From Candidatus Shapirobacteria bacterium UBA1420 (GTDB lineage Bacteria > Patescibacteriota > Microgenomatia > UBA12405), in NCBI GenBank assembly GCA_002304845.1, contig DBPM01000038.1, positions 1 through 6,901 of the forward strand: a stretch of DNA of 6,901 bases. The letters are read 5' to 3'. Of the stretch, positions 6,267 to 6,901 are shown one piece after another; the first letter of the stretch is position 1, and each line of letters opens with the position of its first letter. The position numbers and the translations under genes are program-made. The notes beneath the pieces were generated by a model that did no database searches, was not told the origin of the DNA, and saw nothing but the letters and a program-made list of their open reading frames with translations.

Positions 6267-6817
6267 TTTAGTACTACCTCCATATTAACTGTCCAGGAAT
6301 TACCTGCAACCACAGCCTCTTTCATGGTGATTTTACTAACTTCAGGTACTTCACCCTCATTAATCCTCCTAACTCGGTTTTCAATATAATCTAATGTTTC
6401 CTGATTATTAGCCAACACCTCAATCTCAAACGCCTTGTTAGCATCCATATTAAATTTACCCAAACTCGCTTTTTCTGAAAATAAACCATTAATCGTTTCA
6501 AAAGCCGTCGAATATTCAAATCTTTCCTTTAAAACCTCTCCCAAGACTTTAATCCGGTATTTAATTAATTGACTTAAAGCAATTTCCTGATCCATACTTT
6601 TCAACGTCGTTATAATCTGGTTATATTTTTTTTCTTCATGCTTTAATCTAAAATTAAACACTAAATTTAAAGCTAAGGTTAAAATACCCACACTTACCCA
6701 AATCACCACCGCCACTAAAAGATACTGCCTCAATTTTTTTTGTAACTTCATCCGGTCCGCCTGAAACTTAGCTTGACTTGGCAATAAATTCAAATTAGCG
6801 CTACTGCCTAGTTTCAT
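6263..6817 (-). CDS. pilN: Type IV pilus inner-membrane protein, PilN-like
   Basis: Probable partner of PilO in the periplasmic side of the pilus alignment complex, anchored to cytoplasmic PilM by its N-terminal peptide. The product is 184 residues. NLNLLPSQAKFQ at 8-19 corresponds to the family's INLLP-type PilM-binding motif. A basic segment (22-31) precedes one membrane helix at about 32-54, then a heptad-like helix (58-98) and a small alpha/beta domain to the end. Both ends use ATGA overlaps, with pilM upstream and pilO downstream. A purine-rich AGGGAG lies 5 nt before the start. Fimbrial assembly protein PilN (PF05137-type) is the best call. A PulL-like protein of a type II secretion system shares this topology, but the separate PilM-like gene upstream favours a pilus. 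Confidence 0.85.
   Translation of the reverse strand: MKLGSSANLNLLPSQAKFQADRMKLQKKLRQYLLVAVVIWVSVGILTLALNLVFNFRLKHEEKKYNQIITTLKSMDQEIALSQLIKYRIKVLGEVLKERFEYSTAFETINGLFSEKASLGKFNMDANKAFEIEVLANNQETLDYIENRVRRINEGEVPEVSKITMKEAVVAGNSWTVNMEVVLK
6276..6281 (-). promoter_or_regulatory. Shine-Dalgarno of pilO
   Basis: GGAGGT on the minus strand, 9 nt before the pilO ATG and located within the last codons of pilN (MEVVLK). It is a near-perfect anti-16S match and the strongest ribosome binding site in the window. It fixes the pilO start and shows that pilO translation is not only by re-initiation from pilN. Confidence 0.8.
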
Positions 6818-6901
6818 TTATTCTCCCTCATTGCCAATCCAGTCGCGGTGGCAAAACGATAACCTTCAGTATTTAAGTCAATTGGAGCCATAATTTTAGT
6901 G
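6814..6901 (-). CDS. pilM: PilM-like type IV pilus assembly ATPase, C-terminal end only
   Basis: Only the last 28 codons and the TGA are inside the window; the rest lies beyond position 6901. The visible peptide reads KIMAPIDLNTEGYRFATATGLAMRENK. The FATATGLAMR segment fits the C-terminal helix of PilM, an actin-like (FtsA-related) cytoplasmic protein, where homologues typically have F-x-x-A-x-GLA-x-R. Its stop overlaps the pilN ATG (ATGA). The identity is supported by this short match and by the pilN-pilO genes that follow. The promoter of the pilus operon must be upstream, outside the window. Confidence 0.72.
   Translation of the reverse strand, partial: TKIMAPIDLNTEGYRFATATGLAMRENK
6823..6828 (-). 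promoter_or_regulatory. Shine-Dalgarno-like site of pilN
   Basis: AGGGAG on the minus strand with a 5-nt spacer to the pilN ATG at 6817, inside the last codons of pilM (MRENK). It supports the chosen start. It is a weaker match than the site before pilO. Confidence 0.6.

Noticed and set aside
1..6901. CRISPR arrays, insertion sequences, attachment sites, tRNA or rRNA genes
   Set aside because: No spaced direct repeats, terminal inverted repeats, transposase motifs or tRNA arm patterns were seen on reading either strand; coding sequence accounts for nearly all of the window.

Overview
The window looks like a gene-dense piece of a bacterial chromosome, most likely from a member of the Candidate Phyla Radiation (Patescibacteria), perhaps the Microgenomates group. 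That placement is inferred from AT-rich sequence, small proteins, near-absent intergenic space, a compact rpmF-nusB-rnc-rpsP-khpA run and type IV pilus assembly genes. The sequence alone does not prove it. TGA ends recG, rpmF, pilM, pilN and a small ORF where their families should end, so the code is standard bacterial (table 11), not the TGA=Gly code of Gracilibacteria or SR1.

Layout. Positions 1-1616 (minus strand) hold most of a class A penicillin-binding protein whose C-terminus lies off the left edge. It is coupled by an ATGA overlap to an upstream 39-codon ORF for a predicted one-helix membrane peptide (1613-1732). Divergent from these, 20 bp away, is recG (1753-3699, plus). A well-formed promoter in the last codons of recG leads into rpmF (L32), nusB, rnc, rpsP (S16) and khpA (3720-5512, plus), with gaps of 7 bp or less or overlaps. 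On the right, pilM (3' end only), pilN and pilO run on the minus strand as a translationally coupled group. They collide with khpA in an 11-bp convergent overlap. No intergenic stretch exceeds 20 bp.

Function. The central cluster joins ribosome parts (L32, S16) with rRNA transcription antitermination (NusB), rRNA and dsRNA processing (RNase III) and a KH RNA-binding protein, so it is a ribosome-biogenesis operon. The flanks are envelope functions: peptidoglycan synthesis on the left and the type IV pilus inner-membrane platform on the right. recG is a replication-fork and recombination helicase.

I found no new defence or mobile system, CRISPR array, tRNA or rRNA. The most interesting points are the unlisted small membrane ORF before the PBP, two promoter-like elements placed so that rpmF and rpsP mRNAs would be leaderless, and a strong C-over-G bias of the plus strand that does not depend on gene direction.
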